DNA of 64,000 bases. Source: Mimachlamys varia. Taxonomy: Eukaryota; Mollusca; Bivalvia; Pectinida; Pectinidae. The stretch is taken from positions 10,857,625 through 10,921,624 of the forward strand of contig OX392542.1 of assembly GCA_947623455.1 (NCBI GenBank). The letters run 5' to 3'. Made by a program: the position numbers and the translations under genes. Positions 1 through 11,807 of this stretch are shown piece after piece; within the stretch, counting starts at the first letter, position 1, and each line of letters opens with the position of its first letter. The notes below the pieces were generated by a model that was not told the DNA's origin, ran no database searches, and saw only the letters and a list, made by a program, of their open reading frames with translations.

Positions 1-253
1 AATGCAATAAAGGGACTTAGCTTCATATGTCATAAAGGGAACATTACTTTCTGTTCATACCCACAAGTGAAATGATCTGTTGTTATTTTAAGTTAATGAC
101 CAAAATCTCATTTAAAAATTTACCAAAACATGTTGAAGACTCAAACCAGAACTTCCAACTAAAATAATTAGTTTTGTTGTATATTTCTGGTTTGTATTGA
201 AATGATTCTCTATTAAATTGTGTGTTTATTTTGATTTACCTGATATAATACAG

Positions 254-3200
254 AAGTAACAGAAGACACCCTACCTGATGCTACTTTAGTTCAAGATGAC
301 TCGGTGATGGCTACAGATTACCCGGGGAATGGTGTGATAGCTACAGACTACCCGGGGAATGAGGAGACTTCGGCTGATCTGTCCTCCATAGATGTGAGTT
401 ACTCTATATTTGTCTCTGTATATTCTATATACAGTGCACTCCTCTTTATATCATGTTGCGTTTGTAAGACAAAAACATGATATTAACAGGAATATGATAT
501 TAAAAGAAACATTTTTTTTCCACTAAGCCTAGTGCATTTTCAATCTCCAAAGCTAAAAGTAAGCTATAAAATGTAAATATAAAGATGTTTTGATATAAAG
601 ATAACATTATTGCAATTAAAAATCATTTTTTGGGTTATTTTATATTTTCTATGCAATATTTTGTACAAGTTGTATCTGATATCAATGGAAATGACATCAT
701 TTTCTAGATATTTTATGTGATTGGTTAAAAAAACATGATATTAAGAGGAATTCACCTAAAAATACATGATATTAACCAAATAAAATTACAAAGATTATAT
801 AAAGAGAAAAATGGTGCTTGGGGAAAAACATGATATAAAGAGGAATGTGATATTAACAGGAGTGATATTAAGTGGAATCCACTGTATTTATCTCTGTATA
901 TATTCTATATAATAATATAAGTATGTATATTAAAAATGGTACAATTACGACAGGAAATTCACATTTTAACCTTGGGATCAACAACACTAAGTGTATATGA
1001 TACATTGTGTTTAATATATTTATAAATAACACGGAAACACAAATGACAAAGGAAGACAATTTTTGACTCGTGCCCTTTCCTGACCTCGAACTCACAATCT
1101 ATGGCACCAAATCACCTAGCCAGAAATACCTGCAGCTGTTACCACTGCACCAACTCGACATCCCTAAAAAAGGATGTATCAGTGTCACAGTGATTGACGG
1201 TCCGGTATTCTGATATGATCATATTGGCAAATCGTCTATAATAGATTATGTGTGTATATGTACATTGTAGCACAAGGCTGATACATCCTCAATAGATGCG
1301 ACTTACTCAGTGCTCCAAGCCTGGCATATGTTGCAGTGCAAAGGCACTCTTCTAGCTGTTTGATTGGTCCGAGTTAGAAACATTTGTCCAATCACCAAGG
1401 TTGTCCTCTGTCTGTTGAAGACAACAAAGAAGGGACAAATGCCTTCAAAGTCCGCCAATTTTACTGCTATACAACTGAAAGCCTTTGAATGTACATCAAG
1501 GGATCAAACTACAGTTCACGTCTAATTCGCGAAGTGGCACATACAGAGCCTTCAATGTTGGATTTATTCAAGGGTTGTAGAAAGTGAAACTGAGTTGGCA
1601 GGACCATCGGGACTATTGGAATATCGGAGTAATCAAGTAATGGGAAGTTCAAAAGTTTAGTGGGAAGTTTGGCTAGGACCAGCAAAATACTTAAAGGCCC
1701 AATATACCTAACTTCAGGGAAATTTTCGTGATTTTGAAAGATTCTGAAAAAAAAATCCAGTTGATAACCATGCAAAAATAAGCCTAAAATGAAGTCAACC
1801 TGACCGGTAACTAACAAGAAACTCTTGACAAAAAAATCCAAAGAATTGAAAATAATTCAGGTGGGGCCCATTTCAACAACAAACCGAAGGTAGAAGACGG
1901 TTCGAAAAGGACGCGTGTTTACAAATAGCCTGTTTCAACTGCTGCTGTATCGGTAACCGCGAAATAATTAATCTTGAACATTGCTGATATCAGTTAATCT
2001 TAACTAAATCTATAAATATAATAAGTTATTAGGCTTGATTTTCGCTTCAAGTTTTGCCGAAAGTTACGTTTATTGGGCCTTTAAGATTAATTTGGGTCTT
2101 TGTGTTATATGAGTTAAAGAAAGCGATGTTGGGCTGTGAAGTGTTGCCTCACTAGCTTTGGCTAGAGGGAATATCCATTCAGCTCACCACTACTAAAGCC
2201 TCCAATATTATTTAGAGTCATTTGATCGATTCACAGTAAGTCCATATATCAAATTTACTACTTTATAACTATACCAAACTAGACAAGACATGAATGTGCT
2301 TTGCTTCTATGATAACAACTAACAAGGTTGATTTGCTGATGTGGATCTCTACTGTTTTAGGTATTTGAGAAGGTCACAGCTACCCTGTCACGGACACTAA
2401 TCACTGCGGTTGACCAGAAAACCATGAACAGTGTCCTGAGTAAAGTGGCTAAAGAGACGGGTGTATCTGTGGACTGGTCGCCGGGGATTTCCTCCCCTCA
2501 GTACACACTGACCGGTCAGCTTGAGGACATTGTACTGACCAAACGTCTTCTGTGTAAAGTACGTATCTTTATATTATTTCCTCTTAATTCTTTCTGTACT
2601 CAATACAATTTTGCCCTTGCTACTTGGAAGCGATCATGCACAGTATGATGTTGTAGAGTATGCCCCTAACATATAAACAAATTTAGGTAGTATGACCCTC
2701 CCATTTTAAAAAAATGAATCTACCGTTTAAGCGGTATTACTCTCCCATCAGAGCAAAGCTGGAGAGTATGACACTCCCATTTAAACAAAGTTGGAGAGTA
2801 TGACCCTCTAGTTTCACCAGTGTTGGAGACTCCAGTATGACCCTATCATTTAAACAAAGTTAAGAGTATGACCGCCCTTTCAAACAAAGTTGGAGAGTAT
2901 GACCCTCCCATTTAAACAAAGTTGGAGAGTATGACCCTCTAGTTTCACCAGTGTTGGAGACTCCAGTATGACCTTATCATTTTAACAAAGTTAAGGGAGC
3001 AGGTAGGGCTTATGAGCATTTTTTTTTGTTAAATTTTAAACAGAATTGCATATAATCCTAAAGTGCATAGTAAATAACAATAGATAAGAGTAGAAATAAA
3101 ATTGAAATTTTAAAAGATTTTCTGATTGCTTCACTGATTGGAACAGAAAAATAGGATATCAAAACGAACAAAGGAGTTTGCATGTTATTTCATATTAGAC

Positions 3201-6200
3201 CAGATATAATCTAGAAGCTACTCTCTGAATTTGAAGTGTAAGCTTAAAATCCAAGCTAAACATTGCAAGAAAGATCTATGATTAAACAAAGTTGGAGAAA
3301 GAAACATTTAGAATTTATTGTTAAATGTATATACAGTATCTTTTGAAATACTCTTTATGCCCCCACCATGAAATGGGGGAGAATGTAGTGTTACCCATGT
3401 CAGTCGGGTCCTGTTCCATGGTAATGTAACCAGCTTATTTAAATAACTAATTTCCTGTAGGGGTGTGGGCTTTTATGTCTCACAGACGTTTCTAGACTTT
3501 TTGGAATTACGTCTTAGTAGTTGCCTTTATCTCGCTGACAGCAAAAATCTCATTATCCCATTGGTTAAAACATGACGTCTTAAACGATCCCTATCTGGTC
3601 ACTAAAATCCGTATTACGTCACTATAAGTTTTGTATCACGTCAGATGTTCCTAAAAGAACTTTCCGTTCAATAACAATCATGGATGCTCATAAGCACTTC
3701 GGCCAGCTATGGAAGTTGAATTAGCCTAGAAACGCCTGAAAGTAAATTCGGACAGAACTTTAAGATGCAATGAGAAAGTGTCCAGAATATCAAAAGCTTA
3801 TTTAAGCAAAAAGACCTAGGAAACTACATTTGAAATGTTTTATGAGGTGAGATTGGCGGAAATGTTGGGATGTTTCTTTGTTGATGTCTTCAAGGCAGAC
3901 GGTTCCAAATATATATTCAGCTCATGTTTTTTTTCTAGTAAATTACAAGATTATAAGCCTTCAGCAGTATTTTGTGACATAGGTTTTTAGTGACCTGATA
4001 TGGAAAAATATCAGGTCTAAAAAAGCTTGTATCAGGTGAGTTAGGTGAGGCGAGCTATGTAACTAATAATATTAAGTTGCTCACTTTGCCTGAAAATTCG
4101 AGTGCACCCATGCAAATTTATAAATAATTTCATTTTCAGTACGTGTTGAAAGTGCAGTCCCCTGAGACAGATCAGCAAGGGATTTGCAATAAATGTGGAG
4201 CTCAAGGTAGGTGGTAATAACAAATAACATCTATAAAAAAAATCCTTCATTTTTTTGTTATATTGGTACTATTACACTAATCTTTTTGTCAGCAGTGAGC
4301 TTCCATTGATTATCATTCAACTATCCCACATATAGATTTTCTATCATCTAACTGGTTTCCTCATACAATAGAATGAGTTTCTTTTCACCTTAATGAGTTT
4401 CATAATCCAGCTAAAATATGAAGTTGTTTACAGTATTTCATGCTAAGGAATGAAGAATTAAAGGAAATTGATTTTTTGGACACCATGGTTTTATTGCACT
4501 AGTACTGAAGAATCATTCTTTAATTTCTGAAGTAATTCTTAAAGTTAAAGTGTGAACTATTAAAAACTTAAAAAGATATTTAAATTTAAGTTCATTACAA
4601 AATTGCATTTATTAAATTGATCAATTGTGGAAGATAGAACAAGCATTCCTGTTCATAATTGTTAATAATTGCTTCCCTGAAGAAATACTGATTAGAGATA
4701 ATTTTTTAATTGTTTTTTTTTCAGGTTTTCTGCGTGATGGTGAAACAAATAAAGATACTTCAGCAATAACAGGATACAAGGCTCCCAACATACCAGAAAA
4801 CAGTGTGGAAAACACTCAGAAAGCAGGAAATCAACCTGTCAAACGGAAACGTGGTCGTCCAAGAAAAATTCCAAAACTGGATCAAACACAGAACACAAAG
4901 TCTTCGTCTACAGACACCTTTATAGAGGCGAATGCAATGGTTGAAGATGTAGAGAATATGGTTGAGCTACCAGAAACAATGGAGACAAAGTCCAGTAAAG
5001 AAAATCAATCCAGGAAAAGGAAGACAGTCTCACTGAGTATTGATGAAACAGCAATGGCTCAAAATGATTCTGTTTCTGAAACAACTCCAAAACGGTACTC
5101 CACTAGGGGCAAGAGGCTCGACTTCTCAGCTATGGTAAGTGGAAAAAAGATACCACAAGGGGAGAACGAAAATAGATCAGAGAGAAAAGATATCAGAAAT
5201 AGGGACCTACAGGTCAAGTTCAAGGAACAGATAACCAAGACGAATGAAGACTCCATTGATGAGATGACCTCACCTGTTGTGGACAAGTTTTGTGAATCTA
5301 ATGTTACAGAGATGGTGTCGAGGGTGAACGAGAAAGTATGTCCAGAACCAGAAGGGCTTGATGACAAATGTAGTAAATATGATATGGACGACATCTATAA
5401 AAATGTTGACGAAGACTATGATGACAGGATGACAAGCAACAACAATGCTACACCTGCGACCAAACGAAGGGGGGACAACGTAGCACATATCCCTGAGATT
5501 GTTTTCGAAGATTCCATAAAACTTGGACGGAAGTCATTGAATCATGAATCGTACTTACAAATCACTACAATTACGACAGATGCAGGGTGTTTAGTGAACG
5601 AAATAGCAGCCACATTAATGGATGAAGATTTCGGAGAGGTTGTTGGTCTAAAAGATAAGTGTAATTTGTGTGGTTATATTTCAGACAATTTTGGTAACTT
5701 AAAGGACCATATGTCAAACATTCATCAAACACCATCCTCTTTCTGCTGTGATGTGTGTGAAGTCATATTTTTAGATGAGTTGGATCTTGTCAGTCATATG
5801 AATCGAAAACATCAGCCTTTAAGAGAAGCTCAGAAACCGGTTTCATATCCAGATGTTTTGAAAACGAAACATGAATCCAAAACCGAGAAAAGTCTTCACA
5901 GGAAAGAGTACAAATGCCAGAAATGTGACTTCAAAACATTTCGTCTGAATTGTTTATATGCTCATAGAGAATTTATACACAATGATATCCCCGTGTGTGA
6001 ATATTGTGGGAAGAAATTCGCTAGATTCATGCACATGCAAACACATATCCAGGCTGTCCATACAAAATCCAAATCGGCTGTCTGTCACATTTGTGGGAAG
6101 AACTTCGACCATGTACGATACATGAAAGCGCATATGAAACGCCATTCTGACATCAAGGACTATGCTTGCGACATATGTGGTAGGAAGTTCACTGAACGTA

Positions 6201-7078
6201 CAACACTGAAGGGACATATGGAGATCCACAAGAAACCAGAAGACAGGCTCTACAAGTATGTGTGTGACTACTGTGGAAAACGCTTCCGCAATAAGAACAC
6301 ATATTCTGATCACCTTAACAAGCATACTGGAGAAAAGCCTTATGCATGTGATATCTGTGACAAAAAGTTCACATTCAAGAGTGTTCTGGACAAACACAAG
6401 CTTTTCAAGCACACTACACTGAAGCCTTTCCCTTGTCCAATCTGTAGAAAAGCCTTCAAAATGCAGCGTCTTCTAAACCAGCATCTTGTGACCCACACAG
6501 GTCACAGTAATTTTGTCTGTGAAAAGTGTGGAAGGTCATTTTCCTGTAAGAACACCTTGAAACATCATCATCCAAAATGTAAAGGAGTGGTGTTACGACA
6601 GAAGTCTGAGTCAAATGTAATCCTGGTCCTGGCAGAACAGGGGATGAATCAATCAGAACAGGCCACGCTACAAAATTCAGTGATAACCCTGGATGCCCAG
6701 CCAGCCAGTATAGATGGTACACAGATTCTCACCCATGACGGTGTTGTACATTTGGAGTCGACCCAGGTCAACGAGAGTGTTATGCATGAGGGAGGTGAAC
6801 CAGCACTTTACATTTGTAGTGAATGTAATGCTGTGTTTGAATCATTCCAGGAAGTGGAGACTCATGTTCTAATGGGACATGCTGACGGGTCTATCAAAGA
6901 GGGTGGGATCCTCCAGACGGAGCACCTGATGGACGGTACTGTTGTAACAACAGATAGCGATCACTCAGCTACACAGGCTATAGTAGACATCCCCCACTCT
7001 CACGAGTCGGCTTTGTTTCTTTCCGAAGTGGATACCACCACACTGGTTACCCTGTCTGCAAAAGATGAACCAATTTAA
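254..7078 (+). CDS. C2H2 zinc-finger protein with AT-hook (5'-partial, four exons)
   Basis: Probable nuclear DNA-binding transcription regulator. Exons are 254-393, 2361-2558, 4140-4206 and 4725-7078 (stop TAA). All junctions are AG/GT and phases agree (140, 198, 67 and 2354 nt; the last intron splits a Gly codon). Upstream exons and the start lie outside the window. Exon 254-393 encodes an acidic stretch with ATDYPGN twice. Exon 2361-2558 encodes a compact module ending TGQLEDIVLTKRLLCK that I do not recognise with confidence. The last exon has an AT-hook core (KRGRPRK, about 4844-4866), an acidic linker, then nine C2H2 fingers at about 5657-6500, a C2HC finger ending in HHHPKC near 6580, and a separated C2H2 finger at about 6808-6880. 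One TGEKP-type linker is present. The ATG at 4625 is only a reading-through intron start: the acceptor at 4722-4724 sets the exon. The specific orthologue is not recognised. Confidence 0.88.
432..884. mobile_element. TA-flanked MITE, mariner-like termini
   Basis: The left end CAGTGCACTCCTCTTTATAT and the reverse complement of the right end (CAGTGGATTCCACTTAATAT) are imperfect inverted repeats. TA dinucleotides flank both ends (430-431 and 885-886). The interior is AT-rich with repeated 'catgatattaa' motifs and has no coding capacity. TA target duplication and CAGT termini fit Tc1/mariner-type MITEs. Confidence 0.6.
1055..1170 (-). mobile_element. tRNA-derived SINE remnant
   Basis: On the minus strand there is an A-box-like TGGTGCAGTGG (1142-1152) followed at tRNA-like distance by a B-box-like GAGTTCGAGGTC (about 1082-1093). 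The element is degraded. It is similar in plan to the SINE remnant at 60290-60465. Confidence 0.5.
1691..2084. mobile_element. TTAA-flanked MITE, copy 1
   Basis: The ends are TTAA-AGGCCCAATATAC... and ...TATTGGGCCT-TTAA, so inverted termini sit within a TTAA target duplication. About 390 bp, with a near-identical second copy at 36573-36975. TTAA duplication is typical of piggyBac-type mobilisation. There is no transposase. Weak open frames inside it are incidental. Confidence 0.75.
2650..2998. repeat. Intronic minisatellite, 'gagagtatgaccctcc' unit
   Basis: Imperfect tandem copies of a roughly 32-bp motif (ggagagtatgaccctcc followed by atttaaacaaagtt) with a longer variant containing 'agtttcaccagtgttggag'. 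It lies in the intron after exon 2361-2558. Confidence 0.75.
3358..3485 (+). repeat. Dispersed 'gccccc-catgaaatggggg' repeat, copy 1
   Basis: The motif cccccaccatgaaatggggg is followed by a conserved tail (agtgttacccatgtc, ccatggtaatgtaaccagc). It is shared with 7441-7640 and 11533-11725. The G/C runs around catgaaatg form a small hairpin. Confidence 0.7.
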
Positions 7079-7440
7079 CTCACTCACCGCAAAAGATCTA
7101 ACTCTCTGGGACGATTGAGTTAAAAGAATGGATGGAAATTCGTTTTGAATCCATACGAATGTAGACAAAAAAAATGTTGGATAAAGGAAAAACAGTTAAG
7201 AATACTCTTGTTATCATGCTGTTATTAAGATATCTGTTTACCATTAACGTTTATCAGTTTCATATTTAGTAACTAATTTATTTTGTTCATCAAAAGGCTC
7301 ATCATATTTTTTGTCCATTTTGCTGTACAAAAAACCTACAAAATGTTGATAGTTAGATACATATATACACTTGTGGTTATCTTTATACATTGTACAAGAT
7401 TAAACTCTATTGACAAAAATGGAAAGCTCTCTGTTTTTTA

Positions 7441-7640
7441 TGCCCCCGCTATGAAATGGGGGGGGGGGGGGCATATAGTGTTACCTATGTCCGTCCCGTC
7501 CTGTTCCATGGTAATGTGACCAGCTTATTAAAATAACTAATCCAATTGTCATCAAACTTCGTATACGTATATAAGAACTTATTTCATATGGGGGAAGGGA
7601 GCATTTATGTGTCACAAACATTTATAGTTTTTTTTTTTGT
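7441..7640 (+). repeat. Dispersed 'gccccc-catgaaatggggg' repeat, copy 2
   Basis: Same family as 3358-3485, with an expanded run of G (about 7458-7470) and a longer tail (tcatcaaacttcgtatacg). It lies about 360 bp beyond the zinc-finger stop, so it may be within the 3' UTR. No clear AATAAA was seen between the stop codon and this repeat. Confidence 0.7.
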
Positions 7641-7666
7641 ATGTTATTTTACATAACATATGAAAT

Positions 7667-7800
7667 GTACAGTAAAATAGGGAGTCCAACACGGAGGTTA
7701 TTCCATTAGTTTGATCGTTTTTATTGGAGCGTTAACAACACAGTAAAAAACGTCAAACTATTGGAAGAACCTCCGTGTTGGACTCCCTACATTTTAGTAC
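7667..7800. mobile_element. Palindromic foldback element
   Basis: Long inverted repeats: the left arm contains agggagtccaacacggaggt and the right arm contains its exact complement (about 7770-7789). Pairing continues inward through 'ttgat(c)gttttt' and outward to gtac...gtac. The loop is about 20 nt. There is no coding potential. Confidence 0.75.
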
Positions 7801-7839
7801 ATCCCGGATGTTGTGTCTCCACCCTCCCATATTGATAAG

Positions 7840-8300
7840 CGATGAAAGTTTTATGTGAAGTTTCGATGACTAACTAGTACGATATGCACAATGTCACCTT
7901 CATCAGACTTATGACCATCACAAACCATGCCTTACAGAAAAAAAACATGTGATTGACTGGGAAAACTCCAAAGTGCTAGACAGAAAAAGGGCAATCTGCT
8001 AAGGCGGCAGATCAAAGAAGCGATCTGGATACGCAGCATTGGGCTGGTTCTAAATTGAGATGAGGGGGGCTCACAGACTCTCGCACATCTATGACCAAGT
8101 CATAAACAAAGAATAGTTGAATCTCGTCATTTAGGTACATACGCCTAACAGCGTAGACGAAATGACCGATTTGTCATTTACCAACACAATTTACACCTGT
8201 TGTGTGCATAGTTACACTTTAAGTTATCGATCATTAGTCTGATGAAGGTGGAAGGGTATATATCGTACTAGTCATCAAACTGTCACATAAAACATTTATT
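7840..8300. repeat. Inverted-repeat pair enclosing about 310 bp
   Basis: The segment 'gatgactaactagtacgata ... ccttcatcagact' (about 7865-7910) recurs inverted at about 8228-8300 ('agtctgatgaaggtgg ... gtactagtcatcaaactg'). Related single copies occur near 22370-22440 and 58410-58480, so the arms belong to a dispersed family. Confidence 0.6.
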
Positions 8301-8469
8301 GGTTGTGTTAAATAATCTTTACATAAATCATACTTTCCAACCTGAAGCAAATGTTTACAAAACAAATGTCTAGCCGCTTTTCGTGTTTGAATTAACAGCT
8401 ATATGCTGTGCAACATATTCCACTGAAATAACATGCTCTGCCCATCTGACATTGATGCCTCTGTTTGCC

Positions 8470-8590
8470 GTTTAAGTATTTTAATTTATAGAAATAACCC
8501 TGTCCGTTCGTCCACCTGTCTGTCTATCGGTCAGCACTTTTTTTCCCTATCAATAACTTAATTGAGTTTCCTTGGGCCGATATCTAACTG
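8470..8590. repeat. Possible dispersed-repeat fragment (tccgttcgtccacctgtctg)
   Basis: The pyrimidine-rich 'gtccgttcgtccacctgtctgtc' followed by 'caataacttaattgag' resembles a repeat common in molluscan genomes. There is only one copy in this window, so the assignment is tentative. Confidence 0.3.
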
Positions 8591-9113
8591 ACTTAATACA
8601 TTGTTTCTTATTCACAATAAAACCAGGAATGTTCCTTAATTGAATGATTCAGAAAATCAGTATCTCTGAGGGGTGTATGTGTCTATAGGGGGAAGAGGTA
8701 TTCCAGCCCCACATTACAGCGGGACCCTTGCTGACCTGTCGGTGTTCCAATTACAAACGTTAGTGAAAAAACGTTAAGGTAGATTTTCAGAAACTTTCAA
8801 TTTTATAATGGATTTTTATATTAACTCTAGCAGGTTTCTACTAGGATTATTTCCCGAGAGATCGATGAATGTATTTGATCAAAATTGGCAGTTGGAAGGT
8901 TAACGAAAGTAGATCGATAATAAAGTAAGCTTTCAACAAAGCATGGCAGACTTGACACTCTCAGACATTTTATTTTACCTTCCAGACAAATTTGCTTGTT
9001 GAGAATGATGAAATGAAATTTCCCCCGTGTCCGTTTAAAGCCGGTATAATGCAGACCAGGAGTCATACTCATTGAACGATTCTCAAGTTAAAATTCAAAT
9101 GCTATCCAATTCA

Positions 9114-9245
9114 CAATCTGATTAAAACCAGATCTAAATTGCACTACGTAAAAGTACAGGCACACTACGCTCCATTGATGGAACGGAGTGTACTGAACTG
9201 TTACAATGTACGTAGTGGAGTTCAGATCTGGTTTTAATCAGATTG
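9114..9245. mobile_element. Near-perfect palindromic MITE
   Basis: Termini caatctgattaaaaccagat and the exact complement atctggttttaatcagattg. Pairing extends through 'ctacgta' and the central arms 'acactacgctccat/atggaacggagtgt', so the whole 132 bp folds into a hairpin. Confidence 0.8.
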
Positions 9246-9479
9246 TCCAATTCATTGTCAAATTCTGTCAAAAATAGGAAAGAATTGAGAGAAAATTTCA
9301 AACCATCTACCGTTTTAGTGTTAACAGCCAACATTTGAGCGTGTCCCTGATTTAAGCGAACGTTAATTTCTGCTCAAAAACATCATTAAGTTCAAGCAAA
9401 GTTTCATGAATACATCCAAGCTCTGAGCAAGAATGAAACATTAAATACTTACTCTGTCCCAACATCCAGAACTTGAACA

Positions 9480-9750
9480 AACATCATTGCCATGGCTGAC
9501 TGCAAAGTTCGCAAGTGTTTTGTTATGCCAAACATGGAATGTCGTTTGTGACGACCGATTTGGCGTAACTCGTGCTATCACAGACTTAGAAAGTCTCATC
9601 CGAAGTTCCAACGTCAAGCATTCGAACACACACCGTTGTCATAACTGACTACCAAATGTTTTGTTATGCCAAACATGGAAGCTAGTATGTGCCGATCACT
9701 TTGGTGAGTTGGCGTGCCTCGTGCTATCACAGACTTAGTCTCATTCTATA
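9480..9750. repeat. Imperfect tandem duplication (~160 bp)
   Basis: The blocks 'tgttttgttatgccaaacat' and 'cgtgctatcacagacttag' occur twice (first copy about 9483-9590, second about 9640-9745), with diverged sequence between. Confidence 0.6.
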
Positions 9751-9954
9751 CACTCTGACCAAGGAGCCCAGTTTGAGAGCTCGTTGTATAAGATACAAGA
9801 ATATTTATTATGTATAGACTGCGTAATCAAAACCAAGCTTAAGAGCTTGCATTTCAACATTATAAGTAAAACACAAAGTTAGTAAAACGACATCAGGTAA
9901 AACCTAAAATCAGAAGACATTTTTAGCTCGCCTGATCGAAAAATAGGGAAAGCT

Positions 9955-10470
9955 ATTTCCGCTTGAATGACCATGTTTGTAGACTTAAAAGAGTTTGGTT
10001 AAGAAGAATGGTTGAGTTCGTTGTGAAGTAACTATGTCCTACATCAACCAAACTTACATGCATGATGTGCCTAAGGATACACAGCACATGCTACCTTTCG
10101 GATGCTAGATTTGACCTATAGTTTCCACTTGAATGAACGTGTTTTTGTGGACTTGGAGAGTTGGATAAGAAGAATGGTTGATTCCATTGTGAAGTAACTA
10201 AGCCCTACATCAACCAAACTTAGATGCATGATGTGCCTAAGGATACACAGCACATGCTACCTTTCGGATGCTGTATTTGACCTACAATTTCCCGCTTGAA
10301 TGACCATGTTTGTGGACTTAAAGGGTTTGGTTAAGAAGAATGGTCGAGTCCGTTGTGAAGTAACAATAAGTCCTAATTCAACCAAACTTACATGCTTGGC
10401 GTGTCTAAGGATACACAGCACATGCTAACCTTCGGATGCTGGATTTGACCTATATTTCCCGCTTGAACAC
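9955..10470. repeat. Tandem triplication of a ~167-bp unit
   Basis: Three copies begin with 'cttgaatgaccatg' or a variant at 9961, 10127 and 10294. Each contains 'aagaagaatggt', 'catcaaccaaactta' and 'aaggatacacagcacatgct'. Copies are about 90% alike by eye. The unit length is nucleosome-like, but only three copies are present. Confidence 0.85.
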
Positions 10471-11532
10471 AGTAAATATTAAATTACGAATTATGTGTGT
10501 ACAGACGAGCATTGGGTGGCGTTGACACCATCTCTGGTTTTACATAAAGCATGCGCCACAAAAAAAATGCATTCCATTAAATCAACAAAAACGCGCCACA
10601 CCTAAATATCATCCCCAATAAGATGACACGATAGAGCGATTTTCATCATGTTGAGTGAAAAGTCATCAAACAGATTAGATATCTTCTAATAATATTGTGA
10701 TGGGTTACCGCTCAACTACAATAAGCAAGAAACCACACGACACTCGCCAACTGGACAATGTTCGACAGAGAAATGAGTATCATTAAAGCTTCTTGGCGTC
10801 GGGTTTGAAGAACCAAGGCAGATGCAGATCCTTACTCGGAACCAGTGGTTATGGCAACTGATCCTGAAGGAGTGGATGAAAGATCACGTGCGACAATACA
10901 TCACGGTATCTATATGACCGGCCAAAAGTGGTATCATGATGGGAGCTTTCCCCCCAACATACGGCCTTGAAGTACGGTGAAACTACTGCAACTGGTATAT
11001 GGCAAGGGCGAGGTCACGTTTATTGTAAAAGGTTTCAAAATGAGGGTAAACATTTCAGCTTTGCTTTGAATGTTTCACGATATCATGAGACAACAGTAAT
11101 AAACATCCCCAGTCGGTGAAGGTAGCTATGATCATTGATTGATAGAAACATAAAAACACTGATGAACTTTATATTTTTATTATTCAGCTTCTGGAGATGT
11201 GTCAATTGAATTACAACATTTCTTCGACAATTACAAAAACGTTCTAATCAATCCCAAGTGATAATGAATTGTTATCTTTCAGTTGTGATTCAGCTAGAGG
11301 TTGGATGTCCTTATTTAAGTGTACATTGAACCTATAATTATTTTAACCCTTATATATTGCGAGATTTAAATTAGAAGACCGAATTGTTTGGGAAGTCTTT
11401 TATGGTATCATAGGTTTGTTTAAATTATCGTTGATTTTCTGTTATGAAAGCCCTATTACACAATAGAAAACGTAACATACAAATTATAAAATTTATGTCA
11501 TTGCTTCCAGTCAACAACTCACTTTTTATTTG

Positions 11533-11725
11533 TATGCCCCCGCCATGAAATGGGGGACTTATAGTGTTACCCATGTCGGTCGCGTTCCGTCCCGTCCCAT
11601 GGTATTGTAATGTAACCAGCTTATTTAAATAACTACTGATTCGATTGTCATCAAACTTCGCATTCGTAATAAGCACGAAGAACTTATTTCATATGAGGGA
11701 AGGGGCATTTATGCCTGACATCTCT
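11533..11725 (+). repeat. Dispersed 'gccccc-catgaaatggggg' repeat, copy 3
   Basis: Begins tgcccccgccatgaaatggg and continues with the family tail including 'cgattgtcatcaaacttcg' and 'aacttatttcatatgaggga'. Closest to the copy at 7441. Confidence 0.7.
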
Positions 11726-11807
11726 AGTTCAATGGAATTGTCATCAGCAATTGAGAAAGTTAATACCTTGACTGAATGTAATGTGCATGTGTATGTTATG
11801 TGCATGT

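Larger units (their letters stand above)
394..2360 (+). other. Intron of the zinc-finger gene (repeat-rich)
   Basis: The intron runs from donor GTGAGT after 393 to acceptor TTTTAG before 2361. It contains a TA-flanked MITE (432-884), a reversed SINE remnant (about 1055-1170), a decayed copy of the preceding exon tail (1276-1309) and a TTAA-flanked MITE (1691-2084). No further coding exon was seen. Confidence 0.75.

Noticed and set aside
1509..1841. 110-residue minus-strand frame
   Set aside because: It crosses the TTAA-flanked MITE. The homologous frame in copy 2 (36545-36763) is not conserved as coding, and no domain is evident.
2997..3710. Possible transposon with ends 'gggcttatgagcat' and 'atgctcataagcac'
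   Set aside because: The complementary ends are only about 14 bp, with no flanking duplication visible and no second copy in the window.
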